Virus record (IMG/VR): IMGVR_UViG_3300039106_000574
Span: 1 to 24,159 of that record
DNA length: 24,159 nt
Reading direction: 5' to 3' (one strand)
DNA from: a virus
Positions 1 through 8,579 of the stretch are shown piece by piece. Made by a program: the position numbers and the translations under genes. Below the pieces are notes generated by a model. It did not search any database. It was not told the origin of the DNA and saw only the letters and a program-made list of their open reading frames with translations. The stretch's first letter is position 1; every line of letters starts with the position of its first letter.

Positions 1-2
1 CA

Positions 3-203
3 AATAAAGTTCCGCCACAAACAGAACTTGTTCGTGATATTCTCCTCGCTTACAAATACGGCATCAAAAATCTTTATTACACAAACACATTCGATGGTGA
101 CACACAAACTGTGCTTGGTTCAGCCACCGAAGTTAAAAAAGTAGAGCCAGAAACACAACCAGAAGAAGTAGATAACTGCTCCAGTGGAGCTTGCACCCTA
201 TAA
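3..203 (+). CDS. nrdA: Ribonucleotide reductase class I large subunit, C-terminal end (partial)
   Basis: The open frame entering from the left edge encodes the last 66 residues of the NrdA alpha subunit, which reduces ribonucleoside diphosphates to deoxyribonucleotides in the cytoplasm. The visible part has the typical LAYKYGIKNLYYTNT segment that precedes the flexible tail. The tail, rich in Glu and Pro, ends in CSSGACTL. That terminal pair of cysteines is the redox shuttle that re-reduces the active-site disulfide in class Ia enzymes. The catalytic barrel lies outside the window. The stop codon is 4 bases before the likely nrdB start, so the two subunits are one operon. The family call is firm; the rest of the gene cannot be judged from here. 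Confidence 0.93.
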   Translation, partial: NKVPPQTELVRDILLAYKYGIKNLYYTNTFDGDTQTVLGSATEVKKVEPETQPEEVDNCSSGACTL

Positions 204-207
204 AAAA

Positions 208-1263
208 ATGAAAACAGTATTAAACACCGTAAACACAGATTCTCTTAAACAGCCGATCTTCCTTGGCGAAGATTTAGCTATTCAGCGTTATGACCGCTTG
301 AAGTATCCAAAGTTCTATGATCTATATGATCAACAGATGAACTTCTTCTGGCGTCCACAAGAAATCAATCTGACTAAAGATTCTGCTGACTATAAGAATT
401 TGTCTCCAGAAGAACGCTTTGTCTTCGATAGCAACCTCCGTTTTCAAACGATGACGGACTCTATGCTTTCTCGCAGCATCAATTCTCTCGCTGATTATGT
501 CAGCAATCCAGAACTTGAAATCTGCATGAATGTATGGTCTTTCTTTGAAACTGTTCACAGCAACAGCTATACTTATATTCTTCAAAACGTTCATCCAGAC
601 GCGACCAAGTTCTTTGACTCTATCTTAGAAGATAAGGAGATTGTTAAGCGCGCAGAAGCTATTTCTAGCCGCTACGACGCTCTCTTGAATACCAAGAGCG
701 AAGACCCAAAGCAACAGATTTTTGACGCTCTGTTGGCTACTCAAATCACCGAAGGTCTTACTTTCTATGTTTCGTTTGCTTGCTCGTTTTATTTCGGTTA
801 TCGGGGCAAGATGGAAGGGAACGCCAAGATCATTAACTTGATCTCTAGAGATGAAAATCTCCACGTCGCTATTACTCAAAATATCTTCAAGATTCTCCGC
901 GATAACCCGAAAGAAGGCTTTCAAGAAATCGTAAAGAAGAATGAAGATCGCGTTTATGAAGCGTATCGTATGGCGGTAGATGCTGAAAAAGAATGGGCTG
1001 ACTATCTTTTCTCTCGCGGGAACTTGATTGGACTCACATCTGATTCGCTCAAGAACTATGTTGAATGGCTCGCTGACAGCCGCTTAACTTCTATGGGTTA
1101 CAAGAAAATCTACAACGTTAAAAGCAATCCTCTTTCTGGATGGCTGGATAGCTTCTACGACAGCAAGAAGATTCAAGTAGCTCCACAAGAAACAGAAATC
1201 TCGTCCTACGTTAAAGGCGTAGATAACAAGATGGATGAATCTGTTTTTGATATTAAGCTTTAA
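208..1263 (+). CDS. nrdB: Ribonucleotide reductase class Ia small subunit (beta)
   Basis: This protein of 351 aa is the di-iron radical subunit partnering NrdA, supplying deoxyribonucleotides for phage DNA synthesis. Counting from the ATG at 208, the metal ligands are D84, E114, H117, E182, E216 and H219. The radical tyrosine is Y121 in the motif ETVHSNSY, equivalent to Tyr122 of the E. coli enzyme, so it should be a canonical tyrosyl-radical class Ia protein. The C-terminal tail (DESVFDIKL) is the expected docking peptide for the large subunit. A GTG at 184 would extend it by 8 residues into nrdA. I prefer the ATG at 208, which avoids the overlap; neither start has a clear Shine-Dalgarno. 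Its stop codon overlaps the stop of the convergent tail gene. Confidence 0.96.
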   Translation: MKTVLNTVNTDSLKQPIFLGEDLAIQRYDRLKYPKFYDLYDQQMNFFWRPQEINLTKDSADYKNLSPEERFVFDSNLRFQTMTDSMLSRSINSLADYVSNPELEICMNVWSFFETVHSNSYTYILQNVHPDATKFFDSILEDKEIVKRAEAISSRYDALLNTKSEDPKQQIFDALLATQITEGLTFYVSFACSFYFGYRGKMEGNAKIINLISRDENLHVAITQNIFKILRDNPKEGFQEIVKKNEDRVYEAYRMAVDAEKEWADYLFSRGNLIGLTSDSLKNYVEWLADSRLTSMGYKKIYNVKSNPLSGWLDSFYDSKKIQVAPQETEISSYVKGVDNKMDESVFDIKL

Positions 1264-1272
1264 ATGCTTAAT
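1252..1272. terminator. Inverted repeat over the convergent nrdB and gpJ stop codons
   Basis: A perfect 7-bp inverted repeat (ATTAAGC, 7-nt loop TTTAAAT, GCTTAAT) sits exactly where the two convergent genes meet. The UAA stops of nrdB (1261-1263) and of the minus-strand gpJ-like gene (1260-1262) both lie in its loop. It is the only hairpin I could find that might act as a bidirectional terminator here. The stem is AT-rich and no good U-tract follows on either strand, so termination is a weak inference. Confidence 0.3.
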
Positions 1273-4200
1273 CCGTTTTGTCCGTAGGCCACCCACTCTC
1301 CGTTTTTGTGCATAAAAACGTCAGCGGATTCTTTCTTTAGTAGTCTAACTACTAAAGAACCATTCGCTGTATCTTTATTTGGAGACTTGATATATACTGT
1401 ATGTTGTCCAGCATTGTAGAATTGGTATCTTATTCCATTTCCGTTACCGGGCAGAATTACAGTAGAGTTGCTTTGGGTAGTGAATACTATTGATCTGTCG
1501 CTATCAGCAATACTAAGGAATTTTGGCACTCCAACTCTAGTTACCCCTCCTCCAGTTCCACTGTGTTGCGTAGTGTTTCTGACGAATTCTATGCCAGCTG
1601 CCGCTGTTGTAGCTCCCATGCTAGTCCAATTAACGCTTGATCCTAATGTTTTGATTTTATATCTATATGTAGATACCATTAGATTTGAGTTAATTTCAAT
1701 AGTTTCGTCATCACCGCCATTTAAAGCGATTGTGTTTACCAAAGATGTCGTAGTTGTATCAGGAGATTTATCTAAGTATCCGCTGACAACAGCAGACATT
1801 ACTCCTGCTCCAAAATCATCGTAAGGTAAAAATTTATAATAAACCCAATCCAATCTCGGAATAACAGGATCATTTAATTCGATCACGTTTAATTGCGATC
1901 TCATTTTGTTAATTTCGTATTCTCTTAAAAGATTAGTACCGTTAGAAACATCTGGTTCAAAACTTTGATCACTTCCTGTATAAATAGCTATTTTATAAAC
2001 ATCTTTATTAGAGAATGTAGAAAAACAGTTAAATATAATTTTATCCAAAGAAACAGGTTCAGTATATGTATTGAATGATATGCCAGAAAATCCTGTTATA
2101 TTTGCATTAGTAATAAGAGATAAATCAGAATCTCCAAATTTTCCATCATTCAGCGTCGGAAGAATTCGGTTTTCTATACCGCTTCCATAATCTCTATAAT
2201 GCTCAAAACCAAACGTTTCTTTTGATTTTGATTTATCAACATTCGCTTCATAAAAGTTCGCTAAATCTGCGTAATAATTTACATAAGCTTCGTAATCAGG
2301 AGGCGATCCTCTATAATTAATTTGCACGCCGTTTTGATGCGGCGGACTAGCGTTTATTCCTGTGGCTGATTTAAAAGCTCCGCTAATTTGTTCAAACGTA
2401 ATTTTTTCTGTCTCAGCTCTTAACAAATCTCCGTTTTGGTTCGTCATGCCAGATCCAGTTACAATGAAATCAGTTCCACTGTTCCAAACCGCTAATTTTG
2501 AACCTACAACCGAATTACCATAATATCCAGACATTATGTAGTAGCTTGACTTTTGGAAAGAATCTATAACCTGTATATTTGAGTATGCAGGAGCCATATT
2601 AAACGCATTATATCTTCCATAGGAACGTTTCTTTTCTACGTTTGGTTTTTGTGAACCTTTTGTTCCGTTTGGCGTAGGCTGTACAGTTCCAACAGTGATT
2701 CTTATGCCCAATTGTCTAGATGGATCAACCGCAGAATAATCGGTTGCAGATTTATTAAATAATCTTTTATTCGCCTCTTTTGTAAATTTGTAAGATAAAT
2801 GTGGATAGTTTTGAACCGTTTCTAATACTTGTCCATCTATGGTTACAATTTCTAATTTTACATCAGGAGGAGAAGCTATAAACGGGTTCTGCCTCATCGA
2901 CTCTACTGAACTAACTACTTTTCCAATAGGATCTATATAGTTCCATCTGAAAACTACATCTTCTGAAGTAAAGTTTCCTTGTCCATATCCTACTAACGGC
3001 ATAGAAACTAAATTATCTATTTTTTTAGCTGCGTCTGGTATTTCTCCACTATATAATACATTATAGCTGATACTCTTTTGATCAGCAGTATCAATACTCA
3101 TTCCTGTCAATAATAATCTATCGACAGCGTATTGAGTTCCGCCGCGAGTTACGTTCAGCTCTGACTGCGGTAAAATTACAGCTGCAAGTTGAGAAGCTTC
3201 GTGAGATAAAAATTTATATGGAGACGGTCCTTTTGAAAATACTTCAAAATCATACTGGCCATATATATCTTTTGTCGGAATAGTAACAGTTGTTGATCCA
3301 GCTGGAACAGATACAAATTCAGTTAAAGCCGATCTAGTTTCCGAAGAATAATTCGGTCTGCTGATATATACTTTATAACCACCAAGCTCCACTTCAGAAC
3401 CTACAGGAGCTGTCCAAGATAAATCAATTCCTGTGTTTTGATATAGGCGAACAAAAGTTAAATCAGTGGGCGCTTTTGGCTTTAATTCTTTATCATATAC
3501 TGATTTATTATAGATACTTGGACTGTAATCCATGATATCTTTTTCTATCAAATTCTCTTTATCTTGAAGATACTCTATTCCCATGATACCGTAAGAATTA
3601 GACTCTTCTTCTTTGGTGGCTAATGTTTTATATAGTTTAGGTTCGACACCAACTCCACTTAAAACATAAGCGCTTCCAATTTGAATATAATCTACATATT
3701 TCGGCGATGTATCAATATCTAAATTATAAAAACCAACTGGATAACCAGTTCCATAAAGTATTCCACTGTAACCAACTCCATCAGCTTCTGATAATACTCT
3801 TAGATCAGATTCTCCCAGTGGACCGTCACCTTGATAGATTTTATTCATCCCAATGCCAGTAAATACAGCCTTAATATCATCTTTAGTTAACGCTTGAGAA
3901 ATTGAGATTTTTTTCGTTCCATAGAAATCTTTTGGAAATCCTACTGTTGAATATCCTAGATTGCTGCCTAAACTCCATTTAGATAAATTAGAGCCTAATT
4001 GGTAATCATCGCTAAAAGAACTTGAAGATCTATGGCTTACCTTGCAGTAATAAGGAATATCAAGATACTTAACTGCTGTTCCAATAGCATAATCTCTATT
4101 AGCTTCCCAAGATATAAAATTACCTTGTTGTCTATTTCCTACATCCGCTTGCAATATGGTATAATACGGCTGCAATTTACTTAGAGCCAATAAATCTCTG

Positions 4201-7010
4201 TATGTAAATTTGATACTTCCTGTTTCGTATTCATTCTTAGAAGCTCTTTCTAAAATTCTACTTCCACCTTTAATAAAAGCTGCACAATAGCCAAAATTTG
4301 ACGAAGAACCACTATGTCCTTTACCGATCTTATAAATCTCTGTTGCGGCATAGCTATTCCAGTTTGAATTTGGAGAGAATGAATTGCTTATTTGTGATCC
4401 ATTAGAAAATACAATAATAACGTCACCATCTGTCGCTAAGTCAAACTGTTGACTAGACCATAAATCATTCAGCGAAGAAATCATTGATTCCGAAATCTTA
4501 GCTCCAGCAGAACTTAATCTTACCGCTCTAATTTCAGAACTAGCTGTAGCTAAAGGCGAAACATCATTATCTTTTAATACTTTGCTTTGATTTGGAGAAG
4601 ATGAAAAATTAAAATTAACAACCGCACTCCAATTTGTTGCTGGAGTTGTAATTATTTGTCCATAACTTCCAGCTCCTTGAAAATCAATATCTATATCTAA
4701 ATTAGATAAAGCGCCAGTAATCGCTGAATAAGTTAAAGTATCAGTTGTTGGATTCCCATTTATCAATAATCCGTTATCAAAGTTGCGAGTTATCCCTGTC
4801 AAAACTGTTTGTCCAGTAATTCCAGCTAAACCAGAAACTCTTCCTTCTGCTGCTTTAAGATCAATGATCGCTGAATTTATTAAGAATTCGCCTGTTACAT
4901 ATAAATCGCACCCATATCCAGCATTATTAAAGCTTTTAATATTAATCTTTTTTAATTGAGATTGTCTTCTGGCTCTAATATTTTCCAATGTTCCTGTAAA
5001 ACCTCCATCTAATCCAGTTGTAGAGTTTAAATCAGAAACAGAAAAGTTTCCAGATGGAACATGAGCGTATATGCAAGTTGATAATCCTTCTTTATATTCT
5101 CCATCAATTTTGATAATTACATCGTCACCTTCTTTTCTTGTTTCCAATATTCTTCCAAAGTTTCTAGCTGTATTTCTAACTTCATCCGCTACAGCAAACA
5201 GATCGCCTGGTTGAAGGTAAGCGCCTTCTAAGCCCGCTACAAAACTTACTGTATCTACCTCAAACACGGAAGTCGCCAAAACATATCTTCCAATTCTTTT
5301 GGCTTCCGATCTTGAAGTGCATCCAGCAGCATTAACTTTGTAAGGATTTAATCCATACTTTCTAATACCGTCAACATCTTCAACGTATTCGATTTTAGTT
5401 TTATAAGAATCAAATCTATCATTGTAAGTTATTTCGACAGATGTATATCTTAGATTTCTGGCGGTTTCTGTATAGTTAAATATCCCATCTTTTACTGAAG
5501 CATTTGTGAACTGAACTAAAGGTTGTTTCGGCCTATCGACAAAGAACGAAAATCCTTCTGTGTTCCAAAATACAATTCCTTTAAAGATCGCGGCAATATC
5601 TTTCAATATATTATACGCTTGATCTTTGTTATAGAAGATAATGTTACAGGTATATCTTGGCTCAAGCCCGCCTTGACCGTCTGGAACCCCTTTAAATTTT
5701 CCGTTATCATCTACAGCATCGCAATAGCGCCCAATATCATAAAGCGTCCATTTATCTACAGATTGGGGATCTATGTGATTCCCTAAGCCGTAATTGGCAT
5801 CTGTAATAATATCGTACAACACCCAAGCAGGATTATCTGTCCAGCCAATTTTAAAAGTTCCGTCCCAATCTCCATAGTATATCTTGTAGCTATCGTAAAA
5901 ATAATTATCGCAAAATTGACTTAATTTAGCATCAGACTCATTTCGCATCGAAAATTTTCCACCACCTGTATCTTCTGCTAAGTCTCTTAAAGTTTTTGTT
6001 CCACTGGATGATTCAAAATCTGGATCATTATGGATGTAATAAAAATTAATGCAACCTTCTCTTGCGTTATTTAATAATACGTTGTATGCTTTTTCTTTTG
6101 CGGCGTCAGTTTCTTCTGCTCCACCAATGATTTGCGGCTGAGATCCAGAAAAATAAACAACTTTTCTAACCGAATTTACCCATATTTTTCTTTTCACAAG
6201 AGCTTCAGCTTCTCTTCCTGATTGATTAGTTATGCTGAATTGGTTCTTTCTTAAAAAGAAATTTGCGATTTCCACCTCATCGGAACTAGCTGAATCTGTA
6301 GCGACACTTAGTTGATCATATAAAATCTTATAAAGATTAGTTTGCTCCACTCCGTCGCTATCAGGAACTTCTATTTCAAAAAAATCTTCATTGATAGGTA
6401 TAAAATTACTAGCAATAGCTCCTGTTTTTGAGTTAATAGTAAAGTCACTTCCGGTTCTCGTTGACCAAACGGAAGCTCTGACATACTTATATCCAGATAT
6501 AAGTTTAGAAATAATGTTTTTTAAATTTCTTTTTAATAACGCTCTAGCAGCAAAATCCATTTTTTGATCAATCATGAAGATTACGTCCATGTCGTTAGCG
6601 TCTGCACCGTAATTAGGGTCAGAATAAACGTATCTTCGATCTAGTCCGTTACCTCCTAATGGATAATAATTAGAAGGTATTTTTACCTTTTTCATTTTCG
6701 TATCGTACTCTCTTTTTGGTACGTTTGAAAATGTTCTAGAATCAAACTTTAACCCTACATGGGCAGTAAGAGGATAAGAGAAATTTCTATCTACAACTTC
6801 GACTATTGATTCTACGCTAAGATCTCTTTTAACAAGCGGCGATATTGTTTCTGGTGTTATTTTTTCAATAGAAATGAATCTATCTTTACCGTTAACGGAA
6901 TCTGGTAAAATAATCTCTTCATTATCGGATGAAAAAGACATAGATACTGGATCATCAACAACTATAGGATTACCGTTTTCGTCGTATTGTATGTGTTGTG
7001 CTTCGCCCAT
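1260..7010 (-). CDS. J: Tail tip / host-specificity protein, gpJ-like main body (1916 aa)
   Basis: This is the central tail-tip protein, corresponding to the part of lambda gpJ after its N-terminal domain, and probably carries receptor recognition. Diagnostic gpJ segments are YPLTAHVGLKFDS and PSNYYP (about residues 77-117), GDWDGTFKIGW (about 377), VDKWTLYDIGRYCD, EPRYTCN, and VEDVDGIRKYG followed by GCTSR. Lambda gpJ runs from the SNYxP motif almost directly into WDGTFK; here about 250 residues intervene. The inserted part (about 135-372) looks like a von Willebrand A fold: DVIFMID strand, amphipathic helix, KVVYFSG strand, then LRDLAEDTGGGKF. Its MIDAS site is not canonical (DQKMD). Further on lie a CBM5/12-like stretch (about 960-1020), a fibronectin III domain (about 1175-1280) and a Trp/Gly module (about 1779-1818) shared with two other tail proteins. 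It is far longer than lambda gpJ (1132 aa). The family is firm; the added domains are my reading. Confidence 0.9.
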   Translation of the reverse strand: MGEAQHIQYDENGNPIVVDDPVSMSFSSDNEEIILPDSVNGKDRFISIEKITPETISPLVKRDLSVESIVEVVDRNFSYPLTAHVGLKFDSRTFSNVPKREYDTKMKKVKIPSNYYPLGGNGLDRRYVYSDPNYGADANDMDVIFMIDQKMDFAARALLKRNLKNIISKLISGYKYVRASVWSTRTGSDFTINSKTGAIASNFIPINEDFFEIEVPDSDGVEQTNLYKILYDQLSVATDSASSDEVEIANFFLRKNQFSITNQSGREAEALVKRKIWVNSVRKVVYFSGSQPQIIGGAEETDAAKEKAYNVLLNNAREGCINFYYIHNDPDFESSSGTKTLRDLAEDTGGGKFSMRNESDAKLSQFCDNYFYDSYKIYYGDWDGTFKIGWTDNPAWVLYDIITDANYGLGNHIDPQSVDKWTLYDIGRYCDAVDDNGKFKGVPDGQGGLEPRYTCNIIFYNKDQAYNILKDIAAIFKGIVFWNTEGFSFFVDRPKQPLVQFTNASVKDGIFNYTETARNLRYTSVEITYNDRFDSYKTKIEYVEDVDGIRKYGLNPYKVNAAGCTSRSEAKRIGRYVLATSVFEVDTVSFVAGLEGAYLQPGDLFAVADEVRNTARNFGRILETRKEGDDVIIKIDGEYKEGLSTCIYAHVPSGNFSVSDLNSTTGLDGGFTGTLENIRARRQSQLKKINIKSFNNAGYGCDLYVTGEFLINSAIIDLKAAEGRVSGLAGITGQTVLTGITRNFDNGLLINGNPTTDTLTYSAITGALSNLDIDIDFQGAGSYGQIITTPATNWSAVVNFNFSSSPNQSKVLKDNDVSPLATASSEIRAVRLSSAGAKISESMISSLNDLWSSQQFDLATDGDVIIVFSNGSQISNSFSPNSNWNSYAATEIYKIGKGHSGSSSNFGYCAAFIKGGSRILERASKNEYETGSIKFTYRDLLALSKLQPYYTILQADVGNRQQGNFISWEANRDYAIGTAVKYLDIPYYCKVSHRSSSSFSDDYQLGSNLSKWSLGSNLGYSTVGFPKDFYGTKKISISQALTKDDIKAVFTGIGMNKIYQGDGPLGESDLRVLSEADGVGYSGILYGTGYPVGFYNLDIDTSPKYVDYIQIGSAYVLSGVGVEPKLYKTLATKEEESNSYGIMGIEYLQDKENLIEKDIMDYSPSIYNKSVYDKELKPKAPTDLTFVRLYQNTGIDLSWTAPVGSEVELGGYKVYISRPNYSSETRSALTEFVSVPAGSTTVTIPTKDIYGQYDFEVFSKGPSPYKFLSHEASQLAAVILPQSELNVTRGGTQYAVDRLLLTGMSIDTADQKSISYNVLYSGEIPDAAKKIDNLVSMPLVGYGQGNFTSEDVVFRWNYIDPIGKVVSSVESMRQNPFIASPPDVKLEIVTIDGQVLETVQNYPHLSYKFTKEANKRLFNKSATDYSAVDPSRQLGIRITVGTVQPTPNGTKGSQKPNVEKKRSYGRYNAFNMAPAYSNIQVIDSFQKSSYYIMSGYYGNSVVGSKLAVWNSGTDFIVTGSGMTNQNGDLLRAETEKITFEQISGAFKSATGINASPPHQNGVQINYRGSPPDYEAYVNYYADLANFYEANVDKSKSKETFGFEHYRDYGSGIENRILPTLNDGKFGDSDLSLITNANITGFSGISFNTYTEPVSLDKIIFNCFSTFSNKDVYKIAIYTGSDQSFEPDVSNGTNLLREYEINKMRSQLNVIELNDPVIPRLDWVYYKFLPYDDFGAGVMSAVVSGYLDKSPDTTTTSLVNTIALNGGDDETIEINSNLMVSTYRYKIKTLGSSVNWTSMGATTAAAGIEFVRNTTQHSGTGGGVTRVGVPKFLSIADSDRSIVFTTQSNSTVILPGNGNGIRYQFYNAGQHTVYIKSPNKDTANGSLVVRLLKKESADVFMHKNGEWVAYGQNGLSI

Positions 7011-7026
7011 AAATTTATTAGTTCAG

Positions 7027-7599
7027 TTAGGTAAGAGTAAACTCTCTTATATTATCTGTTGTAGCTGTATTTAATCTAACACCAGCTTTACTATTTGCAG
7101 AATAAGCTTCTATGCAAATTGTATGCTTGCCTTTTACTAGATCTTTTGTTGGAATTACTATAGTAAATTCTCCAACTGTACTGATAGTAGAAGCTGACGA
7201 TTGAACGTCATAAGCATTAACTTCAATTGTTTTTGCGTCCTTAGTTCCAAAATCAATGATCGCTGTTATCTTATTCGCTTGTAAACGATTTGTAATTAAA
7301 CCGTTAGACATTCCGTAAGTAGCTCTTCCGCCAACAGTTATAATAGTTCCTTGACTTACGCTAACAGAAGAAATAGAAGAAAATTCCTTATAAAGAGTAT
7401 TAGCTTGAATCACTGTTGTCCCATTAATAACGACAGCCTCCCCAACAGAACCCACCGTGAAACTACTTAATGATACAGAAGGAACGTAATCAATCTGCTC
7501 TCTTCTTTTCAGAAAAAGCATCAAAGAAAGTATATCCGAATAATTTCTCGGTTTTATTTTTAAAGCTATGTCTTCGATTGTTGTTCTGATTAGTGGCAT
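7027..7599 (-). CDS. Unknown tail-operon protein, beta-rich, 190 aa
   Basis: I do not recognise this protein. It lies between the separate gpJ N-terminal protein (9 bases upstream) and the gpJ main body (16 bases downstream), in the same minus-strand operon, so it is probably a structural or assembly component of the tail tip. The first ~35 residues look helical and charged (MPLIRTTIEDIALKIKP, then LMLFLKRRE). The rest is rich in Ser, Thr, Val and Ile with alternating hydrophobic residues, which suggests a beta-sandwich of immunoglobulin type. There is no signal peptide and no cysteine pair. It could be a decoration or adaptor protein bound between the two gpJ parts, or an insertion that split an ancestral J gene. 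Function is not assigned. Confidence 0.75.
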   Translation of the reverse strand: MPLIRTTIEDIALKIKPRNYSDILSLMLFLKRREQIDYVPSVSLSSFTVGSVGEAVVINGTTVIQANTLYKEFSSISSVSVSQGTIITVGGRATYGMSNGLITNRLQANKITAIIDFGTKDAKTIEVNAYDVQSSASTISTVGEFTIVIPTKDLVKGKHTICIEAYSANSKAGVRLNTATTDNIREFTLT

Positions 7600-7607
7600 A
7601 TAACCCT

Positions 7608-8579
7608 TTAAGATTGACCATCTTCCACAACTGGATCACCGCCATCTTGCGGCCCAGTCCAATATGGGAATCCAGCGTTCGTATTATTGATTATCGCCGC
7701 TAAACCTGCATTTGAAGGCGATCTTCCCATTTGGTTAGCTACGGCAAGATTTGAAACTGGAGCGGAAGGTTTCGTTGAGGAGCCTCCACCAACTGGATCA
7801 TTTCCACTTGTAATAGAAGTAGATGTAGTAGAAAAACTTGATGTTCCGTTTCCAATCATGTATGCGTATGGGCTTTGAACAAGACCAGAAAACGGCAAAT
7901 CTTTTGAATGATAAAAAAGAGACTGATCTAATCCCCATTTTATTCTTAAATTTACCGTAGCAGATTTACTCATTCCCATAGCTCCAGCTTTACCGGGTCC
8001 TGTGCCTTGATCAACGGTATCCATTAGAGCCTCTATCATCAAACTAATTTTGATCTTTTTTACATCTCTATTTTTTATCTTATGAATAAAAATATATGGA
8101 TCTTGATTGGAGCTAGGCCAACCTTGGCTATTTACCGCCCAAGATCTAAAATCTCTAAGCCCACCGCCATTTGGATCAGTTCTTAATTCATCTGGTTGAG
8201 CGTTTGAAGTAATTGGGCCGAGAAGTTTAAATCCAAACGGTTTAGTGATATATACGTTTTTAAAGTTAACTAAAGGTCTTTGATTTTCTGTTCCAAAATT
8301 CATTTCCATCATTACGCTTCTATAATTATACTCTCCTCTATCAGTCATAACAGGAGTGCCATTAAGATAGATTCCTTTTAACATATCTAAACCATAAACT
8401 TTTTTTCCAAATTTATCCACTAAACCATAAATTGGTCCTTCACATAGAATATCTACATTCTCCGATATAGAAATAGATTTTCTTAAATCACTCCCCATAG
8501 GAGGAGGCACTAAAGCAGGAACAGGAGGATTACTTCCACCAGCGCCTTTAGCAAATCTTAGGGTATTTAAAATTTTCAT
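7608..8579 (-). CDS. J: Tail tip protein gpJ, N-terminal domain as a separate protein
   Basis: This 323-aa protein matches the start of lambda gpJ. After a Gly/Pro-rich leader it has LRKSISISENVDILCEGPIYGLVD, then KGIYLNGTPVMTDRGEYNY, parallel to the lambda pattern VIDAISEGPIEGPVDG...VLLNSTPV. The middle part (TRTDPNG/RDFRSW region and RDVKKIKISLMIEAL) is consistent with the gpJ N-terminal beta domain that caps the tail hub. The C-terminus is a Ser/Thr/Gly/Pro-rich linker ending in GPQDGGDPVVEDGQS. Its ATG overlaps the gpI stop by 4 bases. In lambda this domain and the next are one polypeptide; here the J gene is divided, with a 190-aa gene between the parts. Both parts keep clean start and stop codons, so this looks like a stable gene split, not a sequencing frameshift. 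Confidence 0.85.
   Translation of the reverse strand: MKILNTLRFAKGAGGSNPPVPALVPPPMGSDLRKSISISENVDILCEGPIYGLVDKFGKKVYGLDMLKGIYLNGTPVMTDRGEYNYRSVMMEMNFGTENQRPLVNFKNVYITKPFGFKLLGPITSNAQPDELRTDPNGGGLRDFRSWAVNSQGWPSSNQDPYIFIHKIKNRDVKKIKISLMIEALMDTVDQGTGPGKAGAMGMSKSATVNLRIKWGLDQSLFYHSKDLPFSGLVQSPYAYMIGNGTSSFSTTSTSITSGNDPVGGGSSTKPSAPVSNLAVANQMGRSPSNAGLAAIINNTNAGFPYWTGPQDGGDPVVEDGQS

Noticed and set aside
184-207. GTG at 184 as the nrdB start
   Set aside because: It overlaps the NrdA C-terminal cysteine tail and adds MELAPYKK with no family counterpart; the ATG at 208 places the ligands at positions close to those of E. coli NrdB.
1468-1824. 118-aa open frame on the plus strand inside the gpJ gene
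   Set aside because: It is antisense to a well-matched conserved tail protein and has a Val/Pro/Ser-rich composition typical of a shadow frame. The same applies to the other frames opposite the tail genes, including 5523-5786, 7687-7878 and 12227-12637.
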